Counted from the first letter of the stretch, positions 25,392 to 34,501 are shown. The stretch is 64,000 nt of DNA from an uncultured Eggerthellaceae bacterium (GCA_910588435.1 CAJUPL010000001.1:151567-215566); one strand, 5' to 3'. Notes: a model not told the origin generated them from the sequence alone. Made by a program: numbers and translations.

Positions 25392-28301
25392 GTGGCACGG
25401 AAGAGGAACCCTCAAGAGAAGAAGCCAACAGATCAAGGCAAGAAGAGGAGCAGCGGACAGAAGACAAGCGCGCCGCTCAAGCGGCACCGCCCGCAAGATG
25501 AGCCAGAAGAGGTGCAAGGCCTGCTGGATGACAGCGCCAAGCGTGATATAGCTGGCATCTCATTCATCATCTTGGCCATAGTCTTCTTGTTGCTGGTCAT
25601 CATCCCAACGGATGGAGCCATAGTTGGCAATGCTGCATCTGAATGGATGCGGCTCATCTTCGGAGTTGGCGCATACATGCTCCCAGTGGTGCTGGCAGGG
25701 ATAGGCTTCACATTCCTGTACAAGCCGCAAAGGCAGCAGGTCCCTGCGCGTGCTGCCATCGGCCTTGGCATCTTGTTCCTATCCCTTCTGGGCTTGATAG
25801 CTGCATTCACTCCAGTGCAGTCCTTGGGCCAGACTGACCTTGGCCTCTTGTTCTTGGATTCCAACCTGTCAAGCCATGGCGGATACATCGGCGCTGGCAT
25901 AGCTTGGTGTGGACTGAGCCTCTTCGGGCAGGTGATCACGGCTGTCATATTGATAGGCATAATGATCATCGGCTGCGTGATCATCGGATTCTCCGTCTCC
26001 AAGACGATAGAGCTCATACGCGCGAAGAAGCGCTTCCTTGAGAGCAGGAGGGCAGACTCGGACTCCTCTTCGCTTGGAAGCCGCCGTTTGCGCGTCAGGA
26101 AGGCCGAGGATGTCCAGATGCGCCAAGGCATGCAGGAGATGGTCCCGCAAGAGATGCCTGGGGCCAATGTGGATCAGCTTCGATATCTGGAACCCTCATC
26201 TGAGACGAGGCAGCTTGGCGTTGCTGCTGCAGGCCTTGATGCGCCTGAGCAAGCAAGCCCTGCAGCCAGAAGGATCGCTTACGCGAAGGAAGCGCTTGGA
26301 GGATACCCTCAAGCACAAGCTGCATCTGATGCGCAGGTCACGCGTCCGCTGGTAGAGCCTGTCGTGCATGAAGCCGTACGGGAGGTGCCCGCTGATCAGC
26401 CGCAAGAGGTGTTCATGCCGCTTGAGAACCTCACCCAGAGGCTGGATATGTCTGAGGAAGAGGCATTCGAAGAAGAGGAACTGCCAGAAGAGCGCGTTCG
26501 TTTGAAGGACTGGCAGCCTAAGGATGCTCGCAGAAGCGATATCCCCAGCATCTCGCTTCCCTTCGACGAGGATGAGCCAAAAGCAAGCACATCTGTGAAC
26601 CTGGAGGACCTTGCATCAGCGCTCCCTAGCATAGGGGGAGGGGTGGCCCTGAATCTAGAGGAGAGCGTCCCTGTAGGGGGCGCTACCATTAAGATGGAAG
26701 ATGCAAAGGGTGAGGCCAAGGCCCCTGCACCCAAGAAGGCCAAGAGCACCCCGAAGAAGGAACCTGCTTCCAAGGCATCTTCTGGCAAAGCGCGCGCAGA
26801 TGAAGCGCCAGCTGTGATCCGTGATGGATTCCAGCTGCCTGCAATGAGCCTTCTGCAGGCGCCAGACCCTTCGCATTCAAGGGGGAGCGATCCTCAAGTA
26901 CTGCAGCTCACATCAGAGAAGCTTCAAGCCACCCTTGAGAGCTTCGGTGTGAATGCGAAGGTGGTCGGCTGGATAGAAGGACCAACCGTCACCCTGTTCA
27001 AGGTTGACCTCCCATCTGGGGTCAGAGTGAGCCGCATCACCAACCTGAGCGATGACATAGCGCTTGCGCTGGCCTCCCCAGGAGTGCGCATATTCGCGCC
27101 CATTCCCGGCACGAACCATGTGGGCATAGAGATACCGAATGCCAAGCGCCAGACGGTCTTCCTATCTGAGGTGCTGAATGACGCCAAGGGAGGCGCCCTA
27201 GAGGTTGCCATAGGCAAGGACGTAGAAGGGCGCTCCATCATATCTGACCTTGCGAAGATGCCCCACTTGCTCATAGGCGGCACCACGGGCTCCGGCAAAT
27301 CCGTAGCCATCAACGCCATGATCATGTCCATCTTGATGAGGTCCACCCCAGATGAGGTGAGGTTCATCATGGTGGACCCGAAGCGCGTGGAGTTCACGCC
27401 TTACAACGGGATCCCGCATCTGTACGTCCCTGTGGTCACAGAGCCCAAGGAGGCGGCGAACGCTCTTTCTTGGGGTGTCGCTGAGATGGAGCGCCGCCTG
27501 AAGGTGTTCTCCAAGCAAGAGGTGGCCGTCAGGAACATCTCCCAATACAACCAGAAGGTGAAGGGCGGAGGCGTCTTTGACGCCGAAGGGCGTGAGCTTG
27601 ACCCCATGCCCTACATCGTGATCATCATAGACGAGCTGGCAGACCTCATGATGAACGTTGGGAAAGAAGTGGAGTTCTCCATCTCGCGCATCGCTCAGCT
27701 GGCTCGCGCTGCCGGCATCCATCTCATCGTAGCAACGCAGCGCCCCTCCACGAACGTGGTGACGGGCCTGATCAAGGCGAACATCACCAACAGGATCGCA
27801 TTCAACGTGGCATCTGGCATAGATTCAAGGGTCATCCTTGATACGCCTGGCGCTGAGAATCTGATCGGCCTTGGAGACATGCTCCTCTCAAAGCCCGAGC
27901 TGCCCAAGCCGCAGAGGATACAGGCATGTTATGTCTCCGAAGAGGAGATAGCAGCTGTGGTGGACCACGTGAAGTCACAAGGTGAGCCTGAGTACCATGC
28001 GGACATCCTTCAGGTGAACCACATGTCCATAGGCGACACATCGCCTCAAGGAGGATCCGGAAGCGTTGATGATCCTTTGGTGTGGGATGCCGCTGACATC
28101 GTGGTTTCCAGTAGAATGGGCTCAACATCCAATATCCAAAGGCGCTTGAAGGTAGGATATGCCAGAGCCGGCAGGATAATGGATCAACTGGAAGAGATGG
28201 GAGTGGTCGGGCCTGCGAATGGCTCCAAGCCACGTGAGGTGCTCGTTGACGCCCTTGAGCTAGAGACGCTCAAGGCATTCGAGCAAAGCGATGCATCATG
28301 A
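25392..28301 (+). CDS. ftsK: FtsK/SpoIIIE-type DNA translocase
   Basis: FtsK pumps chromosomal DNA through the closing septum. The 969-aa protein starts at GTG 25392 with a basic head, then about four membrane helices (roughly 50-200), a long acidic linker of low complexity (about 215-480), the alpha and beta motor domains (Walker A GGTTGSGKSVAINAM near 632, Walker B VIIIDELADLMM, then ATQRPSTNVVTG) and a C-terminal gamma winged-helix domain (QRRLKVGYARAGRIMDQLE) that reads KOPS-like sequences. The 3' end overlaps the next gene by 11 bases. Confidence 0.96.
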   Translation: MARKRNPQEKKPTDQGKKRSSGQKTSAPLKRHRPQDEPEEVQGLLDDSAKRDIAGISFIILAIVFLLLVIIPTDGAIVGNAASEWMRLIFGVGAYMLPVVLAGIGFTFLYKPQRQQVPARAAIGLGILFLSLLGLIAAFTPVQSLGQTDLGLLFLDSNLSSHGGYIGAGIAWCGLSLFGQVITAVILIGIMIIGCVIIGFSVSKTIELIRAKKRFLESRRADSDSSSLGSRRLRVRKAEDVQMRQGMQEMVPQEMPGANVDQLRYLEPSSETRQLGVAAAGLDAPEQASPAARRIAYAKEALGGYPQAQAASDAQVTRPLVEPVVHEAVREVPADQPQEVFMPLENLTQRLDMSEEEAFEEEELPEERVRLKDWQPKDARRSDIPSISLPFDEDEPKASTSVNLEDLASALPSIGGGVALNLEESVPVGGATIKMEDAKGEAKAPAPKKAKSTPKKEPASKASSGKARADEAPAVIRDGFQLPAMSLLQAPDPSHSRGSDPQVLQLTSEKLQATLESFGVNAKVVGWIEGPTVTLFKVDLPSGVRVSRITNLSDDIALALASPGVRIFAPIPGTNHVGIEIPNAKRQTVFLSEVLNDAKGGALEVAIGKDVEGRSIISDLAKMPHLLIGGTTGSGKSVAINAMIMSILMRSTPDEVRFIMVDPKRVEFTPYNGIPHLYVPVVTEPKEAANALSWGVAEMERRLKVFSKQEVAVRNISQYNQKVKGGGVFDAEGRELDPMPYIVIIIDELADLMMNVGKEVEFSISRIAQLARAAGIHLIVATQRPSTNVVTGLIKANITNRIAFNVASGIDSRVILDTPGAENLIGLGDMLLSKPELPKPQRIQACYVSEEEIAAVVDHVKSQGEPEYHADILQVNHMSIGDTSPQGGSGSVDDPLVWDAADIVVSSRMGSTSNIQRRLKVGYARAGRIMDQLEEMGVVGPANGSKPREVLVDALELETLKAFEQSDAS

Positions 28302-29517
28302 TGGAAGGCATCATTTGGCTGAAGGAAGGTCATACGGGGATCATCTGAGGGAGGCTCGCGAGCGCCAGGGAATAGACCTAGTCACGATGGCTCGCTTCCT
28401 CCACATCAGGCCTGATATCGTTGGAGCCATCGAATCTGCTGACTTCAACAAGATGCCTGCGCATGGATACACCAAGAACATGGTACGCGCCTATGCAAGG
28501 CAAGTCGGTCTAGACGAAAGCCGCATCTCATCCATGTATGCAACTGAGAGGTCCGCATTCGAAGGCGTGCCCCTTGCAGATTCCAGGTCCATCAACCTCC
28601 CCGAGCGTGGGCGCACCAGCAGCACTGAGCGCAGAGCTGCAGCATCCACTAGATTCCAAGATGGAACGCAGGCATCACAGCAGAGAAGAGATAGGGGCTC
28701 TTCCCGCAGAACATCTGACGATAGCAAGCCTGCAAGGCAGAGGCAGTCACGTCAAGCCCCTTCATCGAAGAGCGCTGGGCAAGGAGGCAGGTTCGGAGAG
28801 CTGGTAGCGTCCTTCACGCAAGGTCAGCGCAAGCACGAAGAGCACGTTGGCAGCTCATTCGCACAGGCTAGCATGCAGCCCATAGCCCAGGGAAGGGGAC
28901 TGACTGGAAGCGGAAGAGCGGTTCAAGGGGTCAAGAATCTGAACTGGCCATTCATGATCCTCATAGCGGCCATAGCGCTGATCTTGATCATCGTAGTGGC
29001 AACGCTCCTGAATGGTGGTCGTCAATCCTCAACCGATGTCCCAGACATCCCGATCTCTGGTCTGACCGACACTTCAGCTACCCCATCAGAAGAATCAACT
29101 CAAGTGGAGACAGCTCCTTCAAGCGCTACCTTCGAATTCAGCGTTGCTGATGGCGACCAATCGTGGATCACCGTTTACCTAGACGGTTCTAGCACGCCGG
29201 AATATGCAGGCGTGGCGGAAGGCCCGATGTCTGAGACCTTCCAAGTGACGGGAACCTTGAGATTCGAGAGCGCGAACATCACTCCAGTGACCCTCACCGT
29301 TGATGGTGAGGAAGTGAAGGCAACAGCGGCTTCCTCTGGGTCGAACTACGTGTATACCGTAGACTTCCCATCCATATTGGCTCAATGGAAGGCAGATCAC
29401 GGCCTTGCCGGTTCAGATGATGATGGAAGCTCATCGTCTTCTGCGTCATCTTCGTCGTCATCTTCTGCAAGCACATCAAGCTCTTCGTCGTCATCCAAGA
29501 GCTCCTCATCTGCTTAA
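28291..29517 (+). CDS. RodZ-like helix-turn-helix membrane protein with poly-Ser tail
   Basis: This 408-aa product resembles the RodZ family, which links MreB or division proteins to the wall. It has an N-terminal HTH_25 domain (DHLREARERQGIDLVTMARFLHI, then YTKNMVRAYARQVGLD; about 20-85), a basic Ser/Arg/Gln-rich cytoplasmic linker (about 95-205), one membrane helix (about 215-236) and an extracellular DUF4115-like beta domain. It ends in a tail of about 34 residues that is almost only serine (about 375-408). The start overlaps ftsK by 11 bases. The standard rnj-ftsK-rodZ-rimO-pgsA order supports the call; identity as true RodZ is not proven. Confidence 0.85.
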   Translation: MHHDGRHHLAEGRSYGDHLREARERQGIDLVTMARFLHIRPDIVGAIESADFNKMPAHGYTKNMVRAYARQVGLDESRISSMYATERSAFEGVPLADSRSINLPERGRTSSTERRAAASTRFQDGTQASQQRRDRGSSRRTSDDSKPARQRQSRQAPSSKSAGQGGRFGELVASFTQGQRKHEEHVGSSFAQASMQPIAQGRGLTGSGRAVQGVKNLNWPFMILIAAIALILIIVVATLLNGGRQSSTDVPDIPISGLTDTSATPSEESTQVETAPSSATFEFSVADGDQSWITVYLDGSSTPEYAGVAEGPMSETFQVTGTLRFESANITPVTLTVDGEEVKATAASSGSNYVYTVDFPSILAQWKADHGLAGSDDDGSSSSSASSSSSSSASTSSSSSSSKSSSSA

Positions 29518-29563
29518 ATATGCACAAGCTGAATATATCCTCTGATGAGCAAGGAGTCTTCCA

Positions 29564-30061
29564 ATGGCAAAGGAAAGCAGCTTCGATGTCGTCTCGCAAG
29601 TTGACATGCAAGAGGTTGACAACGCATATCAGCAAGCCGTGAAGGAGCTCAAGCAGCGCTATGACCTGAAGGATGCTGATGTGGATCTTGAGCTGGACAA
29701 GCAGAAGCATGAGATCACCATCGTGGCTCCATCTGATTTCGTCTGCGGACAGGTTCAAGATATCCTGAACAGCAAGCTGGTGAAGCGTGGTATAGACCTA
29801 GGCGCTGTGAAGTGGTCTGATGCGCAGAGCGTCTCTGGTGGACGCGTCAAGCGCGAAGGCAGCGTCATCAGCGGCATAGACAAGGACACGCTCACCCGCA
29901 TCAACAAATACTTGAAGGGACTGAAGCTCAAGATCAAGACCCAGATAGAGGGGGACAAGATCCGCGTCTCTTCAGCATCCCGTGATACGCTGCAAGATAC
30001 CATCGCGCATCTCAAGGCCGAGGACTTCGGTCAGCCGCTCCAATTCGTCAATTACAGATGA
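29564..30061 (+). CDS. yajQ: YajQ-family nucleotide-binding protein
   Basis: YajQ proteins have a tandem ferredoxin-like fold and bind nucleic acids or, in some bacteria, cyclic di-GMP. The 165-aa product is a standard family member: SSFDVVSQVDMQEVDNA at the N-terminus, LKQRYDLKD, and the C-terminal KIKTQIEGDKIRVS with LQFVNYR at the very end. It stands alone between the RodZ-like gene and rimO, 46 bases after the former with an AAGGAG site. Cellular role here cannot be told from sequence. Confidence 0.93.
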   Translation: MAKESSFDVVSQVDMQEVDNAYQQAVKELKQRYDLKDADVDLELDKQKHEITIVAPSDFVCGQVQDILNSKLVKRGIDLGAVKWSDAQSVSGGRVKREGSVISGIDKDTLTRINKYLKGLKLKIKTQIEGDKIRVSSASRDTLQDTIAHLKAEDFGQPLQFVNYR

Positions 30062-30079
30062 CGAAGCGCGCCTTCTAGC

Positions 30080-31384
30080 ATGTGGCAAGACGAAGGCAGG
30101 GCGCCATTGGTGTTCTTCGACACGCTTGGCTGTGCGAAGAATGCATGTGACACATCCTCAATGGAAGAGCTGGCTTTGAGGTCCGGCTTCCGGATAGCCA
30201 ATGACCTGGCTTCAAGCGACGTGGCCGTGATCAACACGTGCTCCTTCATACAAAGCGCCACCGAAGAGAGCATCGAAGCCGTATTGGATGCATGCGATAG
30301 CCTCCTACCTGATGGAAGGAGGCGTCCTGTCATCGTAGCTGGCTGCATGCCTGCAAGATACGGATCTGATCTTGCAGGATCCATTCCTGAAGCAACCCTG
30401 TTCCTGCCTTGCAAAGATGAAGGCTCCATAGCCAAAGCCTTGAGGGATGCAACTGGGTGGGATGGCGTTCAGCATGAAGCTGGAGCAGCAAAGGGCCAAG
30501 GCGCGTTCGCATATGTGAAGATATCCGACGGATGCAACAGATGCTGCTCATTCTGCACGATCCCCAAGATCCGTGGCCCTTACAAGAGCTTCCCATCCAC
30601 CCGGATCTTGGCTGAGTGCGAAGCCCAGGCAGAGCGTGGAGCCCGTGAGATCGTGCTCATAGGTCAAGATACCGGCGTTTGGGGCCGTGACCTGGATGAG
30701 GGACATGATCTAGCCTGGCTCGTATCCTACCTTGCAGATGCCATCCCTCACGTTCGCTTCCGGATCATGTACACAGAGCCATCTGAGATCACTGATGGTC
30801 TGTTGGAGGCCATTGCCTCGCATGAGAACATCTGCAACTACATGGATATCCCCTTGCAGCATGTGGTGCCAAGCGTGCTAAGGGCGATGAACCGAAAGGG
30901 GAGCGCTGAGGAGTTCGAATCCCTCGCGCTCCAGATACGCGCCAAGATCCCTGATGTGACCCTCCGCACAACTCTCATGTGCGGATTCCCCGGGGAGACA
31001 GAGGAGGACTTCGAGGAGCTGTTGGCATTCGTGAAGCTAGGACTCTTCGACTACATCGGCATCTTCGCTTATTCCAGAGAGGATGGCACTCGCGCCGCTG
31101 AGATGGATGCGCAGGTCCCTGAGGATGTGAAGGACCTAAGGCTTCGGGAGCTTCGTGATGAGGCGGATAGCGTGAGCTGCGTGCTCGTCTCCGAGAGGGT
31201 AGGATCCACCCAGCGCGTGATCATCGAGGGCATAGAGGAAGACGGGCAATCGTGGGGAAGGGCGGACTGCCAAGCCCCCGAAGTGGACGGCATCACGTAT
31301 GTGGCCAACGCCAAGATAGGAGATGTCGTGCGCGTTCGCATCGAAGATGCCTTCATGTACGACATGGAGGGGGAGAGGGTTTGA
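30080..31384 (+). CDS. rimO: Ribosomal protein S12 methylthiotransferase RimO
   Basis: RimO methylthiolates a conserved aspartate in ribosomal protein S12. The 434-aa product has the UPF0004 domain (DTLGCAKNACDTSSM; INTCSFI; VAGCMP supply the three auxiliary-cluster cysteines), the radical SAM triad CNRCCSFC, SDGC and a C-terminal TRAM domain. The usual RimO text LGCxKNxVDSE is altered to LGCAKNACDTSSM, but the cluster cysteine is kept. It sits between yajQ and pgsA-cinA, its usual position. The pgsA-cinA start TTG overlaps the stop. Confidence 0.92.
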   Translation: MWQDEGRAPLVFFDTLGCAKNACDTSSMEELALRSGFRIANDLASSDVAVINTCSFIQSATEESIEAVLDACDSLLPDGRRRPVIVAGCMPARYGSDLAGSIPEATLFLPCKDEGSIAKALRDATGWDGVQHEAGAAKGQGAFAYVKISDGCNRCCSFCTIPKIRGPYKSFPSTRILAECEAQAERGAREIVLIGQDTGVWGRDLDEGHDLAWLVSYLADAIPHVRFRIMYTEPSEITDGLLEAIASHENICNYMDIPLQHVVPSVLRAMNRKGSAEEFESLALQIRAKIPDVTLRTTLMCGFPGETEEDFEELLAFVKLGLFDYIGIFAYSREDGTRAAEMDAQVPEDVKDLRLRELRDEADSVSCVLVSERVGSTQRVIIEGIEEDGQSWGRADCQAPEVDGITYVANAKIGDVVRVRIEDAFMYDMEGERV

Positions 31385-32505
31385 GCAAAGACGCGAAGCC
31401 ACGGAGCATCTGGACGCCAGCCAACATCGTCACCGTCGTCAGGATCTGCCTCGTTCCAGTGTTCGTAGCCGTCCTGCTGAGCCCATGGCCTGAGTGGCTG
31501 GGGCTCAAAGACGTCGTCTCGAATGGCGCAAAGTCCCTGTTCGCAGCCTGTGTGTTCATACTCATATCCTGCACGGACTGGATAGATGGATATCTTGCAA
31601 GGTCACGCAATGAAGTGACGGATTTCGGCAAGCTGATGGATCCCTTGGCAGACAAGATACTGGTGGCGGCTGCACTGCTCGCATTGATAGAGCTCCAGGT
31701 CCTCCCATCTTGGCCCGTGCTCATAATCTTGGCTAGGGAGTTCATCGTCTCCGGCGTGAGGATGCTCGCTGCATCACGCGGCATCGTGATAGCTGCCAGC
31801 TGGTACGGCAAGGCCAAGACAGTGCTTCAGATAGCCGCGATCGTGCTCTTCTTGGTGAAGGACACGCTCTACATCCCAGATGTCCAACACGCCATAGAGA
31901 ACCCTCTGTACATCATCTCATGGCTGGTGATGCTAGTTGCTCTGTTCTTCACTATAGCGTCAATGATGGACTACATATCGAAGGCTTGGCCGCTCATCAA
32001 GTCCGTGCAAGAGTCGAATGACGATGAAGATGCTGAAGCCCTAGCTTCCAAGCTCATCTCGCTCTCCACAGAGAAGGGCCTCACCTTATCAACAGCTGAG
32101 AGCTTGACTGGCGGCATGATATCCACATGCCTCACATCGGTTCCTGGAAGCTCAGCGTCCTTCATTGGCGGCGTTGTGAGCTATGCCATCTCAGCGAAGG
32201 AGAACGTGCTAGGAGTGGATGAGCACCTGCTGTCTTCAAGAGGTGCCGTTGATGGGGATGTAGCCATCCAGATGGCCCGTGGAGTCCGGAAGCAGATGGG
32301 CTCATCCTTGTCCGTCTCCGTGACAGGCATTGCAGGACCATCAGGCGCAGAGCCAGAGAAGCCCGTGGGGACCGTCTTCGTCGGTTTCGCCTCGGATCGC
32401 GAAGAGGGCTTCATCGAGTGCCACTTCTCCGGAGATAGGGAAGAGGTGAGGATCAAGACAACGTGCAAGGCGATGGACGTCTTGATCGGATTGGTTGACG
32501 GATGA
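31381..32505 (+). CDS. pgsA-cinA: Fused PgsA phosphatidyltransferase and CinA/PncC amidase
   Basis: One uninterrupted frame joins two enzymes normally made separately. Residues 1 to about 205 are a CDP-diacylglycerol-glycerol-3-phosphate 3-phosphatidyltransferase (WTPANIVTVVRI, then the CDP-alcohol motif DGYLARSRNEVTDFGKLMDP; five or six membrane helices). Residues about 215-374 are the C-terminal CinA domain, a nicotinamide-nucleotide amidase (TAESLTGG, SYAISAKENVLGV, TGIAGPSGAEPEKPVGTVF). The linker is acidic (ESNDDEDAEAL). I start at TTG 31381, which overlaps the rimO stop by two bases, giving 374 aa; the frame is open further upstream but inside rimO. pgsA and cinA are separate neighbours before recA in many Gram-positives. 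Confidence 0.9.
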   Translation: MSKDAKPRSIWTPANIVTVVRICLVPVFVAVLLSPWPEWLGLKDVVSNGAKSLFAACVFILISCTDWIDGYLARSRNEVTDFGKLMDPLADKILVAAALLALIELQVLPSWPVLIILAREFIVSGVRMLAASRGIVIAASWYGKAKTVLQIAAIVLFLVKDTLYIPDVQHAIENPLYIISWLVMLVALFFTIASMMDYISKAWPLIKSVQESNDDEDAEALASKLISLSTEKGLTLSTAESLTGGMISTCLTSVPGSSASFIGGVVSYAISAKENVLGVDEHLLSSRGAVDGDVAIQMARGVRKQMGSSLSVSVTGIAGPSGAEPEKPVGTVFVGFASDREEGFIECHFSGDREEVRIKTTCKAMDVLIGLVDG

Positions 32506-32681
32506 TGCCAAGAACGCGCTGATCCTTTGCAGCAATGCGTCAAGCATCTGGTGAAGCAGCGCTGATCCATGTCAGATCCAAGATGATCCCACGCATGGCT
32601 CATGACAGATCCGTGACCTCTTCCTGTCAGATGGAATGCTTAGCATCCTTCATGAGGTCAAGGGATATCCAAGATTCCTCA
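32506..32681. other. Non-coding stretch upstream of the recA promoter
   Basis: No gene is visible between pgsA-cinA and recA. The stretch holds several near copies of short GATCC-containing words (GCTGATCC twice, CAGATCC twice) but no clear hairpin with a T-run. It may carry an unstructured leader or terminator that I cannot recognise. Confidence 0.35.
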
Positions 32682-32709
32682 TTGACCAACAAACATTTGT
32701 TCGTATAAT
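32682..32709 (+). promoter_or_regulatory. recA promoter overlapped by an SOS (LexA) box
   Basis: TTGACC (32682-32687) and TATAAT (32704-32709) are 16 bases apart. Between and touching them lies CAAACATTTGTTCG (32690-32703), which fits the Gram-positive LexA operator CRAAC-N4-GTTCG. LexA bound there would cover the -35/-10 spacer. A related site precedes lexA in this window. Confidence 0.85.
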
Positions 32710-32749
32710 TAGAGCGTCACGAAATGACACGGAAGGACACGGTATCCAG

Positions 32750-33778
32750 ATGAGCCAAAACAAAGAAGAACTGCTCAAATCCACCACAGACCAGATCAAG
32801 AAGAAGTTCGGAACCGGCTCTATCATGAAGCTAGGTGAGAGCGGCGCTGACCTGAGCATCGGCTCCATCCCTACAGGAGCCCTACCGCTTGATGTGGCGC
32901 TTGGCATCGGAGGTGTGCCTAAGGGAAGGGTCATCGAGATATATGGCCCCGAATCAAGCGGCAAGACAACGCTCGCGCTTCAGATCCTCGCTGAATGCCA
33001 AGCACAAGATGGCATCGTCGCCTTCATAGATGCTGAGCATGCCCTGGATCCCGTCTACGCCGCAAAGCTAGGCGTAGACATAGATGAGGTCTTGATATCT
33101 CAGCCTGACACAGGTGAGCAAGCTCTTGAGATCTGTGACATGCTGATCAGGTCGGGTGCTGTTGATTGCATCGTCGTTGACTCTGTTGCTGCGCTCGTTC
33201 CGCGTGCTGAGATAGAAGGAGAGATGGGTGACACCACAGTAGGCCTCCAGGCTAGGCTCATGTCCCAAGCTCTCAGGAAGATCACAGGTTCGCTTTCAAG
33301 GTCCAACACCACGTGCATCTTCATCAATCAGCTGCGTGAGAAGATCGGCGTCATGTTCGGCAATCCGGAGACCACTACAGGCGGACGTGCCTTGAAGTTC
33401 TTCTCAAGCGTCCGCATCGACATCAGGCGCATAGAGTCCATCAAGCAGAATGGCGAGAGCATCGGCAACAGGGTACGTGCCAAGATCGTCAAGAACAAGG
33501 TGGCACCACCATTCAGGCAGGCTGAGTTCGATCTCATGTTCGGTGAGGGCATATCCAAGGAAGGCTGCATCATAGATATGGCTGTGGATTGCGGAGTGGC
33601 CAAGAAGAGCGGCGCTTGGTACACCTATGAGGATGAGAAGCTAGGGCAGGGAAGGGAAGCTGCCAAGCAGACGCTTCGCGAGAACCCAGACATCCGCAAT
33701 GAGATAGAGGCTAAGGTCCTGGAAGCGTATGACATACCTACTGCAGCATCTGCGCAGGCGCAAGAGACATCTGAATAG
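32750..33778 (+). CDS. recA: Recombinase RecA
   Basis: RecA forms the filament for strand exchange and activates LexA self-cleavage. From ATG 32750 the 342-aa product has the expected start (KSTTDQIKKKFGTGSIMKLG), Walker A GPESSGKTTLALQ near 70, the conserved DAEHALDP, Walker B IVVDSVAALVPRAEIEGEMG, and FINQLREKIGVMFGNPETT with the L2 loop. The C-terminus is short and mildly acidic. In-frame sequence upstream of 32750 covers the promoter and is not coding. The SOS box at 32690-32703 indicates DNA-damage control. Confidence 0.98.
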   Translation: MSQNKEELLKSTTDQIKKKFGTGSIMKLGESGADLSIGSIPTGALPLDVALGIGGVPKGRVIEIYGPESSGKTTLALQILAECQAQDGIVAFIDAEHALDPVYAAKLGVDIDEVLISQPDTGEQALEICDMLIRSGAVDCIVVDSVAALVPRAEIEGEMGDTTVGLQARLMSQALRKITGSLSRSNTTCIFINQLREKIGVMFGNPETTTGGRALKFFSSVRIDIRRIESIKQNGESIGNRVRAKIVKNKVAPPFRQAEFDLMFGEGISKEGCIIDMAVDCGVAKKSGAWYTYEDEKLGQGREAAKQTLRENPDIRNEIEAKVLEAYDIPTAASAQAQETSE

Positions 33779-33789
33779 CTCTCAGAAGC

Positions 33790-34299
33790 GTGGCGTACAA
33801 CAGGAAGAGAGCGGAGGAGACAGCTTCTCTTCCGCTTGATGAGCAAGAGAAGCATGCCTTTGAGAAGGCTGTGCAGCTCTTGAGCATAAGAGAGCTCTCT
33901 ACAGCGAAGATGCATGAGAAGCTCGCTCGATACGGTTTCTCAGAAGAAGCGCAAGACCATGCCATCCAGAAGGCCATATCGTATGGCTTCATAGACGATC
34001 AACGATATTGTGATAGCTTGATCAGGTCTACGCTGTCTCAAGGCAAGGGCCTTGAAAGGGTCATCCGTGAGATCCAGAGCCTAGGGATCGATCCTGATAG
34101 CCTAGAAGCCTTCGAAGAGTATGTTGAGCTTGGGGAGGATGGCCTTCTTGAAGCTGCTATGGATGTCCTCTCTAGGAGCCATATCCGCTCCAAGAACATC
34201 AAGCAGTCTGCATACAGGAAGCTGATCATGAAGGGCTATCCTCATTCGATAGCTGCTGAGGCCTCAAGGAGACACGCCGAAGACCTGCAGCTTTCATGA
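33790..34299 (+). CDS. recX: RecA regulator RecX
   Basis: RecX binds RecA filaments and limits recombination. The 169-aa protein consists of three-helix repeats typical of the family (AVQLLSIRELSTAKMHEKLARYGF, then AISYGFIDDQRYCDSLI). The start is GTG 33790, 11 bases after recA, so the two share the SOS-controlled transcript. The length fits the family. A possible small RNA with its own promoter follows. Confidence 0.9.
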   Translation: MAYNRKRAEETASLPLDEQEKHAFEKAVQLLSIRELSTAKMHEKLARYGFSEEAQDHAIQKAISYGFIDDQRYCDSLIRSTLSQGKGLERVIREIQSLGIDPDSLEAFEEYVELGEDGLLEAAMDVLSRSHIRSKNIKQSAYRKLIMKGYPHSIAAEASRRHAEDLQLS

Positions 34300-34338
34300 A
34301 TAGGCGATCGTGCTGGCTCCTGATCCAAGCGGCTTTGC

Positions 34339-34455
34339 TATAATCTGAGCACTTGAGTTATCAATGCCGTTGCGCGGCATTTGCTATATAGAAAAGCGAA
34401 TAGAATCTGCTCGTGCTAAGCGAGATAGCTCAGGTTGGCTAGCGCCAACCTTTTT
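34339..34455 (+). ncRNA. Candidate small RNA or attenuated leader upstream of RNase Y
   Basis: A -10 box TATAAT (34339-34344) is followed, about 90 bases on, by a textbook intrinsic terminator: GGTTGGC (34433-34439), loop TAGC, GCCAACC (34444-34450), then TTTTT (34451-34455). In between lies a perfect 7-bp hairpin AATGCCG-TTGCG-CGGCATT (34363-34381). No open frame with a start is convincing. The transcript would be about 100 nt, expected to start near 34351. It could be an independent sRNA or an attenuator in the rny leader. The -35 region is weak. It does not match SRP RNA, 6S RNA or any riboswitch I can recognise. Confidence 0.5.
34433..34455 (+). terminator. Intrinsic terminator before rny
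   Basis: Perfect 7-bp stem GGTTGGC/GCCAACC with TAGC loop followed by five T. It lies 47 bases before the rny ATG, so it ends either recA-recX transcripts, the small transcript starting near 34351, or both. Confidence 0.85.
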
Positions 34456-34501
34456 CACATTGGATGACAACGCTGATAAGCAGCATTAAGGCAGGATCAA
34501 C

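Noticed and set aside
32506..32680. Repeated GATCC-containing words before recA as a regulatory array
   Set aside because: Too short, irregular in spacing and expected by chance in this sequence.
34339..34455. SRP RNA or 6S RNA
   Set aside because: Length and the absence of the conserved SRP core (GGAAGCAGCC type) and of the large 6S bulge exclude both.
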